Positions 12,201-23,579 of a stretch of 64,000 nt of DNA are shown here, in pieces (within the stretch, counting starts at the first letter, position 1; the number at the start of each line of letters is the position of its first letter). The notes below the pieces were generated by a model. That model ran no database searches, was not told the origin of the DNA, and was given only the letters and a program-made list of their open reading frames with translations. A program made the position numbers and the translations under genes. The DNA is from Closterium sp. NIES-65 (Eukaryota > Streptophyta > Zygnematophyceae > Desmidiales > Closteriaceae): the NCBI GenBank assembly GCA_948144175.1, contig CANXME010002073.1:62001-126000 (forward strand), read 5' to 3'.

Positions 12201-14513
12201 CACTAAAGTCACCAGCGACCTCCACAGGCTCGACTGCGTCTACCTGGGACACACCTGAAGGGGCAGGACCTTGAGAGGGAAGGGGGTCTACCGGGGGGGA
12301 CCTGGCACAAGGAAGAGCAATGGCGGGGGGAGGGACAGAGTGCGGTAGGGGAAGAGACAGTAGTAGGGGACCGACTCATCAAACGTGACGTCCTGGGAGG
12401 ACAGAACACTGTGAGAGGTGGGGTGGTAGAACTGCCACCCTGGTGCGTCAGGGGGGAAGCCAGGGAAGACGCAGGGAGCAGCACGAGGGGACAGCTTGTC
12501 CGCAGACAAGCCGCGGACAAACGCCCGAGATCCCCAGACACGGAACGCAGACGCATCGCCAACCTTCCCCATCCACAGCAAAACTGGGGAGGTCTCCGGC
12601 ATGGAGACCGTGGGCTGAAGGTTGATCTCATGCGCCGCGTACCGAACCCCAAACGGCCACAGAAAATGGGGGGCAGCCGCATGCATCATGGACGTACGAG
12701 CGACGTCCATGACCATGCCAATGGGCGCTCAGCAATCCCATTTTGCTGTGGAGAGTCCGGAAGCGTGAAGGTCTGGCGGATGCCTCGTGCACGACAGTAG
12801 GCTCGCAGAAGGCCAGAGGAGAACTCTCCGCCTCTGTCAGAGTGCAGATGCAGAACAGGAAAGTTCGAGCCGAAACTCTTCCTAAGCTGAAGACGAACTG
12901 CGCGGATCCTGTCGATCAACACCTCAGTGACATCACCCCGAGTGAAGGGTGAAGGTGTGGGAGGCCGACGCCAACGCAGTACCTGAGAGAGCAGACTCAC
13001 CAGCACTTGAGGAAGCAGACACACTAGCACCTAGAGCAGCAGCCTCGCTAGCACCTAGAGCAGCAGCCTCACGAGTACCTAGAGCAGCAGTCCGAATGCC
13101 CAGGTTGAGCGGAAAACACCGGTAACAGTCACCCTCATCACTAATAGTCACATCATACATGGCAGCAAGAATTGCATCTAAGTCAAGGTCAAAGATAGCT
13201 ACTCCCGCCCTAGACAGCTCGCCCCAGCGAGGGATCTCAGTGGCCTCAGGAAACTGGTGACACCAAGCGTCCGTCAGGCGGCCAAAGCAGCGCTGGGTGG
13301 AGTGCGCACCCCCGCACGGCTCACCCGTGCGGTCGCCGATGCGTAGGACGTAGGTGCACGGACCAGTACCCCCACCCCGCTGGCGTGCAGTGTACCACTC
13401 ACGAAGCTGCTGAGGGGGGGGGATCTCACGAGTACGTTGCTGCTGCTGCTGCTGCTGCTGGCGCTGACCACCACCGAAGCCGACCCTCTGCGCAGCGCCA
13501 CCCCGACTAGCTCCACCTCCTCCGCCGCCGCCTCCTCCACCGCCGCCACCTCCACCGCCGCCACCTCTGCCACCTCTGCTCCCACCGCCACCGCCGCCGC
13601 CGCCTCCGCCTCCACTGCCGCCACGGACGCCCCCACCCCCGCCACCACCCCCACCGCCACCCCCACCCCCTCCGCCGCCTCCACCGCCGCCTCCACCGCC
13701 CCCGCTAGCTCCTCCAGCGCCCCTGCCCCCCTTGCCCTTGCCAGTGCGGCGTCTCCCGCTAGGGGCAGATGCCGCACCGACCGACTCAAGACCAACGAGG
13801 TCGGCCGCAGCAGCAGAGGCAACAGAGGGCAAGAGAGGAGAGGGGGAGCACCCCTCAAAGACAGGGGCACGAGGGTCACCACGAGAGGCTCCTACAACGA
13901 CTATGCTCTTCTCTGCTACTAGGAGGCGCTCCTCGAGGAGGTTAACGGTGAGGGTGGTGGGGCAAACAGAGAGGAAGTGGTCCTTGACCGGGCGAAGGGT
14001 GTTACGGAGCCGGGTGACTATGTAGTAGAGGGTGATGTACATAGGGGGGGGGTTCTTGGCGCAGAACTCAGCGGGAAGGGCAGCGTGGTAGGGAATGTCA
14101 CTAGTGCGAAGGTGCGTAATGAGGTCACCGACTGTGGGAAAAGCAGCGAGGTCAGGGAAGAGGTACGGCAGGATGAGGCGGCTAAGTGCAGCAGTGGCAG
14201 GGGAAGAGTAGCGTGCAACTACAGTGTCGTACAAGGTCCTAGCACTCTTGTACTAGCTAAAGTGTGCACACTCAGAGGTAGGCAAGTGGCGACGCACAAC
14301 AAGACTTGCAGCAGCATCGCGTGTGGCCCACTGTGAGCGAACAGTGGCGTCAGCATCAGCAGCAAGGGCAGGAGAGGCACCAGAAGTGAGGTCAAAGAGG
14401 GAGAGACCGTCTGCCCTATCGCACTGTAGGAAAAGTTGCAGGTCATCTACCCAGACGTCAAAGTCAATGGCCCGACCCTCAGCGTCAAAAGCGAGGACGC
14501 TGGGGGTAGCCAT
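9232..14513 (-). pseudogene. Element C gag-pol polyprotein (broken)
   Basis: It starts at 14513 with MATPSVLAFDAEG. Gag continues after a frame break near 14235-14250 (a TAG replaces a Gln-like position). A Gly-rich tract (about 13500-13730) and a C-x13-C-x3-H-x4-C motif (about 13290-13365) follow. The protease motif reads FTLHSG instead of FTLDSG, so the catalytic Asp is gone. It is fused near 12937 directly to GDVTEVLID of integrase, which means about 0.8 kb is missing compared with D. Integrase continues with a frameshift near 12720. The linker is at about 11420-12260, RT at 10746-10264 and on into RNase H, ending at 9232. In-frame stops: 10756-10758 (TGG to TGA), 10378-10380 and 9376-9378 (CAG to TAG). 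Confidence 0.88.
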
Positions 14514-14519
14514 GACAGC

Positions 14520-15480
14520 AGTAGACTAGCAGCGCGAGCAGTAGGCTAAGGGCAGCGCAGTGGTAGAGGTGCCGCTCTTACCGGACAGGGCGGCTCGGGC
14601 GGTTCGGTGGTTCGGCGGCTCGGCAGCAACTGCAGCTCGGCGGCTCCGCGACTCGGGCGGTTTGGGCGGCTCCGGTGGCTCGGCAGCAGCGGCGGCTCGG
14701 CGGCTCGGGCGGCTCGGGTGGCTCGGGCGGCTCGGCAGCAGCGGCGGCTCGGCAGCACAGCGGCAACGGCGGCTCAGCGGCGCCGGCGGTTTGGTGGAAA
14801 CGGCGGGGCCACGTAGGGTGGCAGGGCCGCTGAAGGGACGGCGGCGGGGCCGGTTGGGGCGGCGACAAGGCCGCTGAGGGCGGCGGCAGGGCCACGAAGG
14901 GTGGCGACCAGCGCCTTAAGGGTGGGGCCGCGGGGTCGCAAGGGTGGGGCGACGGGGCCAGCACAGGCGGCGCCGGGGCCGCAAGGGTAGGTGACGGGGC
15001 CGTGAGGGTAGGCGACGGGGCCGTGAGGGTAGGCGACGGGGCCGCGAGGGTAGGCGACGGGGCCGCGAGGGTAGGCGCCGGGGCCGCAAGGGTAGGCGAC
15101 GGGGCCGCGAGGGCAGCGTGGAGGGGTCGCTAGGGCGGCTCGAAGAGGCCGCGAGGGCGGCGCGAAAGGGCCGCAAGGGCGGCGCGACGCGACGGGGCCA
15201 CGAGGGCGGCGGAACGGGGCCGCGTGGGCGGCGCGACGAGGCCGCGAGGGCGGCGCGACGTGATGGGGCCGCGAGGGCGGCGCGACGGGGTCGCAAGGGC
15301 GACTCGACGAGGCCGCTAGGGAGGTGCGACGCGACGGGGCCACTAAGGCGGCGCGACGGGGTCGTAAGGGCGACGCGACGGGGTCGTGAGAGGGGAGCGC
15401 GACTCGGGCAGAGGCTGAGCGCGCTCCGGGCAGGAAAAAAAAATCGGTGGGCCCTAGGAACAGTTCCTAAGGGGAACCTG
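14520..15480 (-). repeat. Leader of element C
   Basis: GC-rich tandem repeats: GGCGGCTCGG-type units (about 14580-14800), then a 21-bp unit of the form GTGAGGGTAGGCGACGGGGCC (about 14980-15110), then GGCGGCGCGACG-type units to 15400. It lies between the PBS (15477-15490 region) and the gag start. Open frames across it have only repeat-encoded composition, so no gene is called. Confidence 0.75.
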
Positions 15481-15490
15481 CTCTATACCA

Positions 15491-15615
15491 TGTGAAATTG
15501 AACGAGGATGAAAAGACTAAGGGAAAGTTGGGTACAAGTACAAACCCTAGAAAGTTGTACCCCATATGTGCTACCCCACTATAGCCTACAGCAGCTAAGT
15601 CATATAAATCTGACA
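15491..15615 (-). repeat. 5' LTR of element C
   Basis: 125 bp, TG...CA on the minus strand, next to the PBS TGGTATAGAGCAGG. It is followed by the target duplication GCGGC (15616-15620). Confidence 0.95.
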
Positions 15616-15777
15616 GCGGCAAGGGGCTCCGCGGTAGCTGCTGCAGGGCGGGGCCGCGACTGCTGCAGGGGGGCTCCGGGACGAGCAGGGACGGCGCCCA
15701 GGGGGCGCCGCGACGAGCAGGGGCGACGAGCGCCGCGATGAGTAGGGGCGGCGTCCAGGGGGTGCCGCGACGAGCAG

Positions 15778-15810
<33 letters not shown>

Positions 15811-15948
15811 CGCGCGGGTCCCGTAGGGGCGTCGCGACGAGTAGGAGCGACGCGCGGCTCGGCAGGGCGGTGCGCGGGCTGCAGAGGCAGCGCCCACGGG
15901 CTGCAGGGGCGACATGTGGCTCGGCAGGGCGGTGCGCGGGGTGCAGAG
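15616..15948 (-). repeat. Element B leader, second piece, with a 29-G run
   Basis: Continuation of B's GC-rich leader between the C insertion and the solo LTR. It includes a run of 29 G at 15779-15807 and several copies of GGCTGCAGGGGCGAC-like units. The last five bases (CAGAG, 15944-15948) are the solo LTR target duplication. Confidence 0.65.
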
Positions 15949-16045
15949 TGTGAAAAGTTACTAGGAAGGCTTAGGAGCCATAGCTAGTAGATCGAGTGAG
16001 TTGAGTATCGAGCAAGTTGGAGAGGAGAAAGTCGAGAGAAATGGG

Positions 16046-16176
16046 TGTCAGAACATTATAGCTTACTTATTTGTGTAGGCTATAGTGGGGTATCCCATAG
16101 GGGGTACAACCCAATTAGGGTTTCCTATTTGTACTCACTTCGTTCATAGTCATTCATTCTCGTTCGCTTCTTCTCA
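16046..16176 (+). repeat. 5' LTR of element D
   Basis: 131 bp, TGTCAGAACATTATAG...CGCTTCTTCTCA. It contains the shared core GGCTATAGTGGGGTATCCC and GGGGGTACAACCC. The PBS follows directly. Confidence 0.97.
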
Positions 16177-16191
16177 TGGAATCAGAGCAGG
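16177..16191 (+). other. Primer-binding site of element D
   Basis: TGGAATCAGAGCAGG directly follows the LTR. It matches the plant initiator-tRNA-Met type PBS (TGGTATCAGAGC) except at one base. Other elements have TGGTAT at the same place. Confidence 0.75.
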
Positions 16192-17094
16192 TTCCCCTGT
16201 GGGAACTGTGCTTAGGGCCCACCACTTAAAATTTTTTTTCTGCCCTAGCGCCTTGCGCCCTAGCGCCTACCCTAGCGCCCTAGCGCCCGCCCTAGCGGCC
16301 GCCTTAGCGCCCGCCCTAGCGCCTGCCCTGGCGTCCTAGCGCCCGGCGCCCGCCCTAGCGCCCTTTCGCCGCCCGCGGCCTGTCCGTGCGCTGCCGCCCG
16401 TGCGCCGCCGCCCGTGAGCGCCGCCCGTGAACGCCGCCCGTGAGCACCGCCCGTGAGCGCCGCCCGTCAGCGCAGCCGCCCGTCAACCGCCGCTGGTGCA
16501 CCGCCGCCCGTGACGCCGCCGCCCGTGAGCCGCCGCCCGTGAGCCGCCGCCCGTGAGCCGCTCGCCGGTGAGCCGCCCGCCCGTGAGCCGCCCGCCCGTG
16601 AGCCGCCCACGACGCCGACGCCGCCGACGCCGCCGACGCCGCCCGTGCACCGCCGACGCCGCCGACGTCACCCGTGAGCCGCCGACGCCGCCGACGCCGC
16701 CGACTCCGCCCGTGAGCCGGTGACGCCGCCGTCGCCGCCAACGCCGCCCGTGAGCAGCCGACGCCGCCCTCGAGCCGCCCGTGCAGCCGCCCCAGCCGCC
16801 CGTCAGCCGCCCGTGCGCCGCCCGCGAGCCGCCCCAGCCGCCCGTGCTGTCGCCCGCAAGCCGCCCGAGCCGCCCGAGCCGCCCGAGCCGCCCGAGCCGC
16901 CCGAGCCGCCCGAGCCGCCCGAGCCGCCCGAGTCGCCCGAGCCGCCCGAGCCGCCCGAGCAGCCTGAGGCGTCGGCCTCCTGTTCCTGTGGGGGCTGCTG
17001 CTGCTCCTGGGCCGCCGTAGCTGCTGTGCTGCTGTGTGGCTGTACTCCTGAGCTACCCGACTCTTCCCGCCCGGTGAGACTGTCAGCTGCTATA
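16192..17094 (+). repeat. Leader of element D
   Basis: Non-coding stretch between PBS and gag. It holds CCCTAGCGCC units (16250-16370), CCGCCCGTGAGCCG units (16370-16860) and GAGCCGCCC units (16860-16950). The last are open in the gag frame and would read as PPE repeats. The likely gag start is at 17095, because MATPSVLSFDAEG matches the start of the other elements, so this part is treated as untranslated. Confidence 0.7.
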
Positions 17095-18138
17095 ATGGCC
17101 ACCCCTAGTGTCCTGTCTTTTGACGCTGAGGGTCGCGCCGTTGACTTTGCAGTCTGGGTCGAGGACCTCCAGCTGTACTTACTGTGCGATGCGATCGATG
17201 AGGTTTCTCTCTTTGACTTTGTCTCTGGCGCTGTCCCTGCCCCTCCTGCTGATGCTGACCCCTCTGTTCGCTCCAAGTGGGCCACGCGCGATGCTGCTGC
17301 ACGTCTTGCTGTGCGTCGCCACCTCCCTTCCTCCGAGCGTGCACACTTTAGTCAGTGCAAGACCGCTCAGGCCTTGTACGACGCTGTAGTTGCGCGCTAC
17401 TCCTCCCCTTCCTCCGCTACGCTGAGCCGCCTCATGCTACCGTTCCTCTTCCCTGACCTCGCTGCCTTTCCCACAGTCGCTGACCTCTTTACCCACCTCC
17501 GCGCTAGTGACACTCGCTACCGCGCTGCGCTTCCTGCTGAGTTCCGCGCCGCAAACCCTCCTCCCATGTACATCACTCTCTACTTTCTAGTCACCCGTCT
17601 CCCTGAGTCCCTTCGTGCCGTTAGGGACCAGTTTCTCTCTGTCTGTCCCACCACCCTCACTGTCGACCTCCTTGAGAAGTCCCTGCTAGCGGCTGAGAAG
17701 AGTATCGTCGCTGTAGGGGCCTCTCGTGGTGACCCTCGCACCCCCATCTTTGAGGGGTGTTCTCCTTCCCCCCTACTTCCCTCTGTCGCCTCTGCTGCTG
17801 CGGCCGACCTCGTTGGTTTGGAGTCGGTCGGTGCGGCGTCTGCCCCCAGCGGTAGGCGCCGCCCTGGCAGGGGCAAAGGGGGCAAGGGAGCGGGTGGAGC
17901 TAGCGGGGGCGGTGGCGGAGGCGGTGGAGGCGGCGGGGGGAGTGGGGGTGGCAGTGGAGGTGGTGGCGGGAGTGGAGGTACGAGTGGCGGCGGTGGAGGC
18001 GGAGGTGGTGGTGGTGGTGGCGGTGGGAGCGGCGGGGGCGAGGGTGGCGGTGGCGGCGGTGGCGGCGGAGGCGGAGGTGGCGGTGGTGGAGGTGGTCGGA
18101 GTGGCTCGTCCCAGCGGAGCACCACTGGAGGTAGTCAG

Positions 18139-18170
<32 letters not shown>

Positions 18171-21100
18171 CTCTCGCGACGTCCTCACCCCTCAGCAGCT
18201 CCGTGAGTGGTACTCCCAGCGTCAGCGTGGTGGGGCGTTCGGTCCCTGCACCTACGTCCTTCGCACCGGCGACCGTGCGGGTGAGCAGTGTGGGGGCACC
18301 CACACCGCCCGCCGCTGCTTTGCCCGCTTGACCGACGCTTGGCGCCAGCAGTTTCCGGAGGCCTCTGAGATCCCCCGCTGGGGAGAGCTGTCTAGGGCTG
18401 GTGTAGCTATCTTTGATCTTGACTTTGATGCTATTCTTGCTGCCATGTATGCTGTGTCTGCTAGTGATGAGGGTGACTGTTACCGGTGTTTCCCGCCCGA
18501 TCCGGGCATTGAGTCTGCTGCTCTAGGTACTGGTGCGGCTGCTGCCCTAGGTGCTTGCGACGCTGCTGCTCTTGGTGCTAGTGTGTCTGCGTCCTCAGGT
18601 ACTGGTGAGTCTGCGCTCTCAGGTACTACGTCGGCTTCGGCCTCCCTCACCTTCACCCTTGACTCTGGGGCTTCTCGCTCCTTCTTTCGGGACCGCACCA
18701 CTCTCACGCCGCTTAGTCGGCCGGTTGCGGTGTCCCTGGCTGACCCCTCTGGGGGTCCTGTCCTGTCTCGTTTCTCCACAGTCCTCCCGTGTCCGGCGGC
18801 TCCCTCTGGCACCCTGACTGGTCTCTACCTCCCCTCGTTCTCTACGAACCTGGTGAGTGGTGCTGACCTACAGGATGGGGGTGTCCACCAGTTCACTCTT
18901 GCTCGTCAGCGGGTGACACACTGCACAGAGGCTAGCACAGGTCGCCACCTAGCTACGTTTACACGTCAGCCAGGGTCGAGCCTGTACACACTGACCACTG
19001 CTTCTCCTCCCGGTGCTGAGTCTGGTAGAGTCCCTTCGTCTGGTCAGGTGTTTGCTGCAGCGTCCAGGTCTGGTCCTGAGTCTGCCCCCTGTTCGTGTCG
19101 CCGTCTGTCTCACGAGACTCTCCTCTGGCACCACCGCCTTGGCCACCCCTCTTTGCTTCGGCTCAGAGGCATGGCCTCCCGTCTCCTTGTGTCTGGTCTC
19201 CCCCGGTCCCTCCCTCCCCTTCCTCAGGGCCCTGGCCCTGCCTGTGTCCCCTGCGTCGAGGGGCGCCAGCGTGCTGCCCCTCACTCCTCCCAGTTTCCTC
19301 CGACAGAGGCTCCGTTGCAGACGCTTCACATGGACGTGTGGGGCCCTGCCCGCGTCCGTGGACTCGGTCACGAGTGCTACTTCCTGCTGGTGGTTGACGA
19401 CTACTCGCGTTACACCACAGTCTTCCCCTTGCGCAGCAAGGGTGATGTCACTAAGGTGCTGATCGACTGGATCCGCGCAGCTCGTCTCCAGCTCAGGCAG
19501 AGCTTTGGCTCGGACTTTCCTGTGTTGCGTCTGCACTCGGACAGAGGCGGAGAGTTCTCCTCTAGCCTTCTGCGTGCCTTCTGTCGTGCGCGAGGCATCC
19601 GCCAGACCTTCACGCTTCCGGACTCACCGCAGCAAAATGGGATTGCAGAGCGCCGCATTGGCATGGTCATGGACGTCGCTCGTACGTCTATGATGCATGC
19701 GGCTGCCCCCCATTTTCTGTGGCCGTTTGCGGTCAGGTACGCGGCGCATCAGATCAACCTCCACCCCAGGGTCTCCAGGCCGGAGACCTCCCCAGCCCTG
19801 CTGTGGACGGGGAAGGTTGGCGATGCGTCGGCGTTCCGAGTCTGGGGATCTCGGGCGTTTGTCCGCGACTTGTCTGCGGACAAGCTGTCCCCTCGCGCTG
19901 CTCCCTGCGTCTTCCTGGGGTTCCCCCCCGACGCCCCTGGGTGGCAGTTCTACCACCCCACCTCTCGACGTGTTCTGTCCTCCCAGGACGTCACGTTCGA
20001 CGAGTCGGTGCCCTACTACCGCCTCTTCCCCTACCGCACTCCGTCCCTCCCCCCGCCCCCGCTCTTCTTGGTACCAGGTTCCCCCCCGGTAGACCCCCTC
20101 CCCCCTCAGGGTCCTGCCCCTTCAGGTGTGTCCCAGGTAGACGCGGTCGAGCCTGTCGAGGTCACTGGTGACTCTGGTGCTGCTGCGGGAGCTGCGCCTG
20201 GGGGTGCTGAGACTGGAGGTGCTACGCCTGCGGGTACTGACCCTGGGGGTGCGGAGTCTGGAGGTGCTGAGCCTGGGGGTGCTGAGCCTGGGGGTGCTGA
20301 GCCTGGGGGTGCTGAGCCTGGGGGTGCTGAGCCTGGGGGTGCTGAGCGTGGAGGTGCTGAGCCTGGGGGTGCTGTGCCTGGGGGTACTGAGCCTGGGGGT
20401 ACTGCGTCTGGGGGTGCTGAGCCTGGAGGTGCTGCGACTGGGGGTGCTCCGCCTGGAGGTGTTTCGTCTCGCCGAGAGCCACTTTCCCCTCTGGAGCTAC
20501 GTGAGTGGTTTGCCAGGCGCTGGAGGCGTGTTGCTGGTGCTAGAGGTTCTTCGGCTGCAGAGGGTACTGCTGCCGAGCGTCCTGGCGGTGCTCGTACTGT
20601 GGGTGCTGGAGCTGCTGGGTCTGAGGGTTCTCCTGGAGCTGGTGCTGCTGAGGGTGTTGACCCTGAGACTGCCACTGGAGGTCCGACTGGTGGTGCTCCT
20701 GGTGGTGCTGCTGGAGGTTCTGGAGCTACTGGAGGTGCTGCTGGAGCGGGTACTCCTGCTGGGGGTACCGGTGCTGTCTCTGCTGTTTCTGGCGTCGCCG
20801 CGCGGCCCCGGCCGTACTTCGTTCCGCTCCTGCAGCAGGTTCTTGGTCTTACACCTTCTCCTAGTCCTCCTCCTCCTCCCTTAGAGGGTCCACAGCCTGT
20901 CTCGTCACAGTCACAGCTACAGCCTGCCTCACCTTTGCCTGCTCCTTCTCCCTACGCTGGTCCGACTGGAGGTCTTACTGAGCGTCGTGAGCCTGCGTCT
21001 CGTCCTGCGTCGCCTGTTCGTACTGCGCGCACTAGTGGTCGTGGTTCGCGTCAGCGTCCTCCTCCTGTCCCTGGCACGCACCGGATGTCTCTGCGTCCGT

Positions 21101-23071
21101 CTACTGCTCCTCTGCGTGCCCCTTTGCCTTCTTCTCCTACTTCCTCTCTTCCTGCTCTTGCCGACCCGGAGTCGGACTCTCTTCGTGCTGCCAGTCCTAC
21201 TGTCACGCGTCTTCTTGCTACTGCTGTCACTGACCCTTCTTTCGAGTCTTCTGCTGCGTCTGCCCTTGTCACTGAGCTCGTCGACTTTGCTGCGCGCTGT
21301 CGTCTAGACTACGCTGCTAGTCTTGTCGCTGAGTCTGAGTCTGCCTGTCCTCCGTCCGTCGGGGGTGAGTGTGCCCTTGGCACGGACGTCCTTGAGGACA
21401 GGCAGGAGGAGTTCCAGTGTCTGGCCGCCGCTTCACCTCATCTTGCGTCTGTACTGCTAGCCCCTGAGGGAGACCCGGATGCACTAGACATCCCGACTCC
21501 GCGCTCTTACGCGGAGGCGATAGAGGGTCCCTACTCCTCTCAGTGGCAGGCAGCTATGGATGCAGAGATGGCTTCCTGGAAGTCCACAGGCACCTACGTC
21601 GACGCTGTTCCCCCTCCTGGGGCGAACATCGTCAGTGGCATGTGGATTTTCAGGGTGAAGCGGCCGCCGGGTTCTCTGCCTGTCTTCAAGGCGCGTTACG
21701 TGGCTCGTGGCTTTAGTCAGCGGCAGGGGGTTGACTACTTTCAGACCTTCTCCCCCACCCCGAAGATGACCACTCTTCGGGTACTGCTGCACGTTGCTGC
21801 TCACCGTGACTACGAGCTGCACTCTCTCAACTTCAGCACAGCTTTCTTGCAAGGCAGCCTGCACGAGGAGATCTGGCTGCGTCGCCCACCTGGCTTCACT
21901 GGGTCTTTCCCTCCTGGTACCCAGTGGAGTCTCCGGCGTCCAGTCTACGGTCTCCGCCAGGCTCCACGTGAGTGGCACGACACACTGAGGACTACGCTTG
22001 CGGCACTTGGGTTTGCTCCTTCTACTGCTGACCCGTCGCTGTTTCTACGCACCGACACCTCTCTGCCGCCGTTCTACATCCTCGTGTACGTCGACGACTT
22101 GGTCTTTGCCACAGCGGACACTGCTGGACTCGCTTACGTGAAGTCCGAGCTGCAGAAGAGACACACGTGCACTGACCTGGGTGAACTGCGCAGCTACCTT
22201 GGCTTGCAGATCACCCGGGACAGAGCACGCCGCACCATTACCCTGACTCGGTCACACATGGTGCAGCAGGTCCTTCAGCGCTTCGGCTTCACGTACTCCT
22301 CGCTTCAGGCCACTCCTCTGCCTACTCGCCACTCGCTCTCAGCTCTGCCTTCGGATGAGTCCGTAGAGTCGAGTGGCCCGTATGCAGAGCTTGTTGGCTG
22401 CCTCATGTACCTGATGACCTGCACACGACCTGACCTTGCATACCCTCTCAGCATTCTCGCACGCTATGTTGCTCCTGGGAGACACCCGACCAGAGCACAT
22501 GGCTGCAGCGAAGAGGGTGTTGCGCTACTTGTGCAGTACGTCGGGCATGGGGCTAGTGCTTGGAGGGCGCAGTCCAGTGGTCCTCACTGGGCACGCGGAC
22601 GCTTCTTGGGCTGACGACCAGGCTACGCAGCGGTCGTCACAGGGTTACACCTTCGGCCTTGGTTCCGGCTCTGTCTCGTGGCGGGCTACTCGCTCGTCTT
22701 CTGTTCTCGGCTCCAGTTGTGAGGCTGAGATCTACGCCGGGGCTATGGCTGCTCAGGAGCTTCGCTGGCTCACCTACCTGCTGACTGACCTTGGAGAGCC
22801 GCCTCGTTCTCCTCCAGTCCTGTACGTAGACAACAAGGCCATGCTGGCCTTGTGTCGAGAGCAGCGACTGGAGCACAGGACAAAGCACATTGCTCTCCGC
22901 TACTTTCTTGCTCGTGAGCTGCAGCAGCGTGGACAGTTGCGACTTGCGTACGTGGCCTTTGAGGCCAACACTGCTGATGTCTTCACCAAGGCACTTGCTC
23001 CTTGTGATCATCAGCGTTGCTGCACGCAGTTGGGTCTTGTGCCTGTCTTGCCTCACTTGCTCACTTCTTGA
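17095..23071 (+). CDS. Element D gag-pol polyprotein (one frameshift near 22485)
   Basis: About 1990 codons. Residues 1-190 form the copia-type gag domain and about 264-337 a Gly-rich tract. C385-x13-C399-x3-H403-x4-C408 replaces the usual knuckle. Protease D523-S-G follows, then GAG-pre-integrase with H679 and H680. The integrase triad is D747, D816, E852 with D-x35-E spacing. A GGAEP repeat linker lies at about 20210-20460. RT has YVDD at 1665-1668. RNase H (HADASWADD, YVDNKAM, ANTADVFTKA) ends at TGA 23069-23071. All catalytic residues are present. One extra C near 22484-22487 shifts frame between RT and RNase H (GRHRPEHMAAAKRV in relatives). The start at 17095 was chosen by alignment with sister elements. 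The frameshift could be real or an assembly error in a CCC run. Confidence 0.93.
17880..18110 (+). repeat. Gly-codon (GGN) tract in gag of D
   Basis: About 74 nearly uninterrupted Gly codons with a few Ser, Thr and Glu lie between the gag domain and the zinc-binding-like motif. A short (CAG)8 Gln tract follows at 18145-18168. Equivalent tracts exist in A, C, F and G with different lengths. Confidence 0.85.
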
Positions 23072-23157
23072 CCTTGCTTGTACCTTGTCCTATATATACT
23101 CTTGCTCTTGCTTGCTTGACTCTTTTATATCTCTATATATGATCTTGCATGCGAACT

Positions 23158-23256
23158 GGCCTTGTGGCCCTTGACCTTGCGCTCGGAATGTGTGGTGACT
23201 TTGTGATCCACCCTGAGCTTTGCTTTGCTTTGCTTTGCTTGACTGGTCTTGTGACC
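23158..23256 (+). other. Twin TTGT-loop hairpins, 3' non-coding block of element D
   Basis: GGCC-TTGT-GGCC (23158-23169) and GGTC-TTGT-GACC (23245-23256) are 75 bases apart. They frame the conserved block with GATCCACCCTGAGC. The block lies between the RNase H stop and the polypurine tract CTATGGGGGTG (to 23288). Confidence 0.65.
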
Positions 23257-23350
23257 CCTTGTTCTCCCCCACTTTGCCTATGGGGGTGTGCCAGAACATT
23301 ATAGCTTACTTATTTGTGTAGGCTATAGTGGGGTATCCCATAGGGGGTAC

Positions 23351-23460
23351 TGTCAAATGTTGTAGCCTGTAGTGAGGTTTGTCTTAGGGGGTACAGAAGT
23401 TAGGGTTTGTCATATGTACCCCAACCAACATCAATGCAACATCCATTCCTCATTCTGACA
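23351..23460 (+). repeat. 5' LTR of element E
   Basis: 110 bp, TGTCAAATGTTGTAGCC...CATTCTGACA. The PBS TGGTATCAGC follows directly. Confidence 0.97.
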
Positions 23461-23579
23461 TGGTATCAGCTAGGTTAGGATCCTGTGGGATCCCGTTCCT
23501 CCGTTCTCCGTTCGTACCTCCCGAGCCTGATCCTACCTCTCGTTCGTACCAGTTTAGTTGTTACCGCGCCTAGTACCGA

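Larger units (their letters stand above)
8901..15615 (-). mobile_element. Ty1/copia element C (complete, 6.7 kb, inserted in B leader)
   Basis: Both LTRs are present (8901-9024 and 15491-15615) and are flanked by the 5-bp duplication GCGGC at 8896-8900 and 15616-15620. Inside the 5' LTR, on the minus strand, lies the PBS TGGTATAGAGCAGG. The LTRs differ at about four positions plus one indel, so the copy is older than D or E. Coding content is closest to D. An internal deletion removes most of protease and the start of integrase. Confidence 0.95.
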
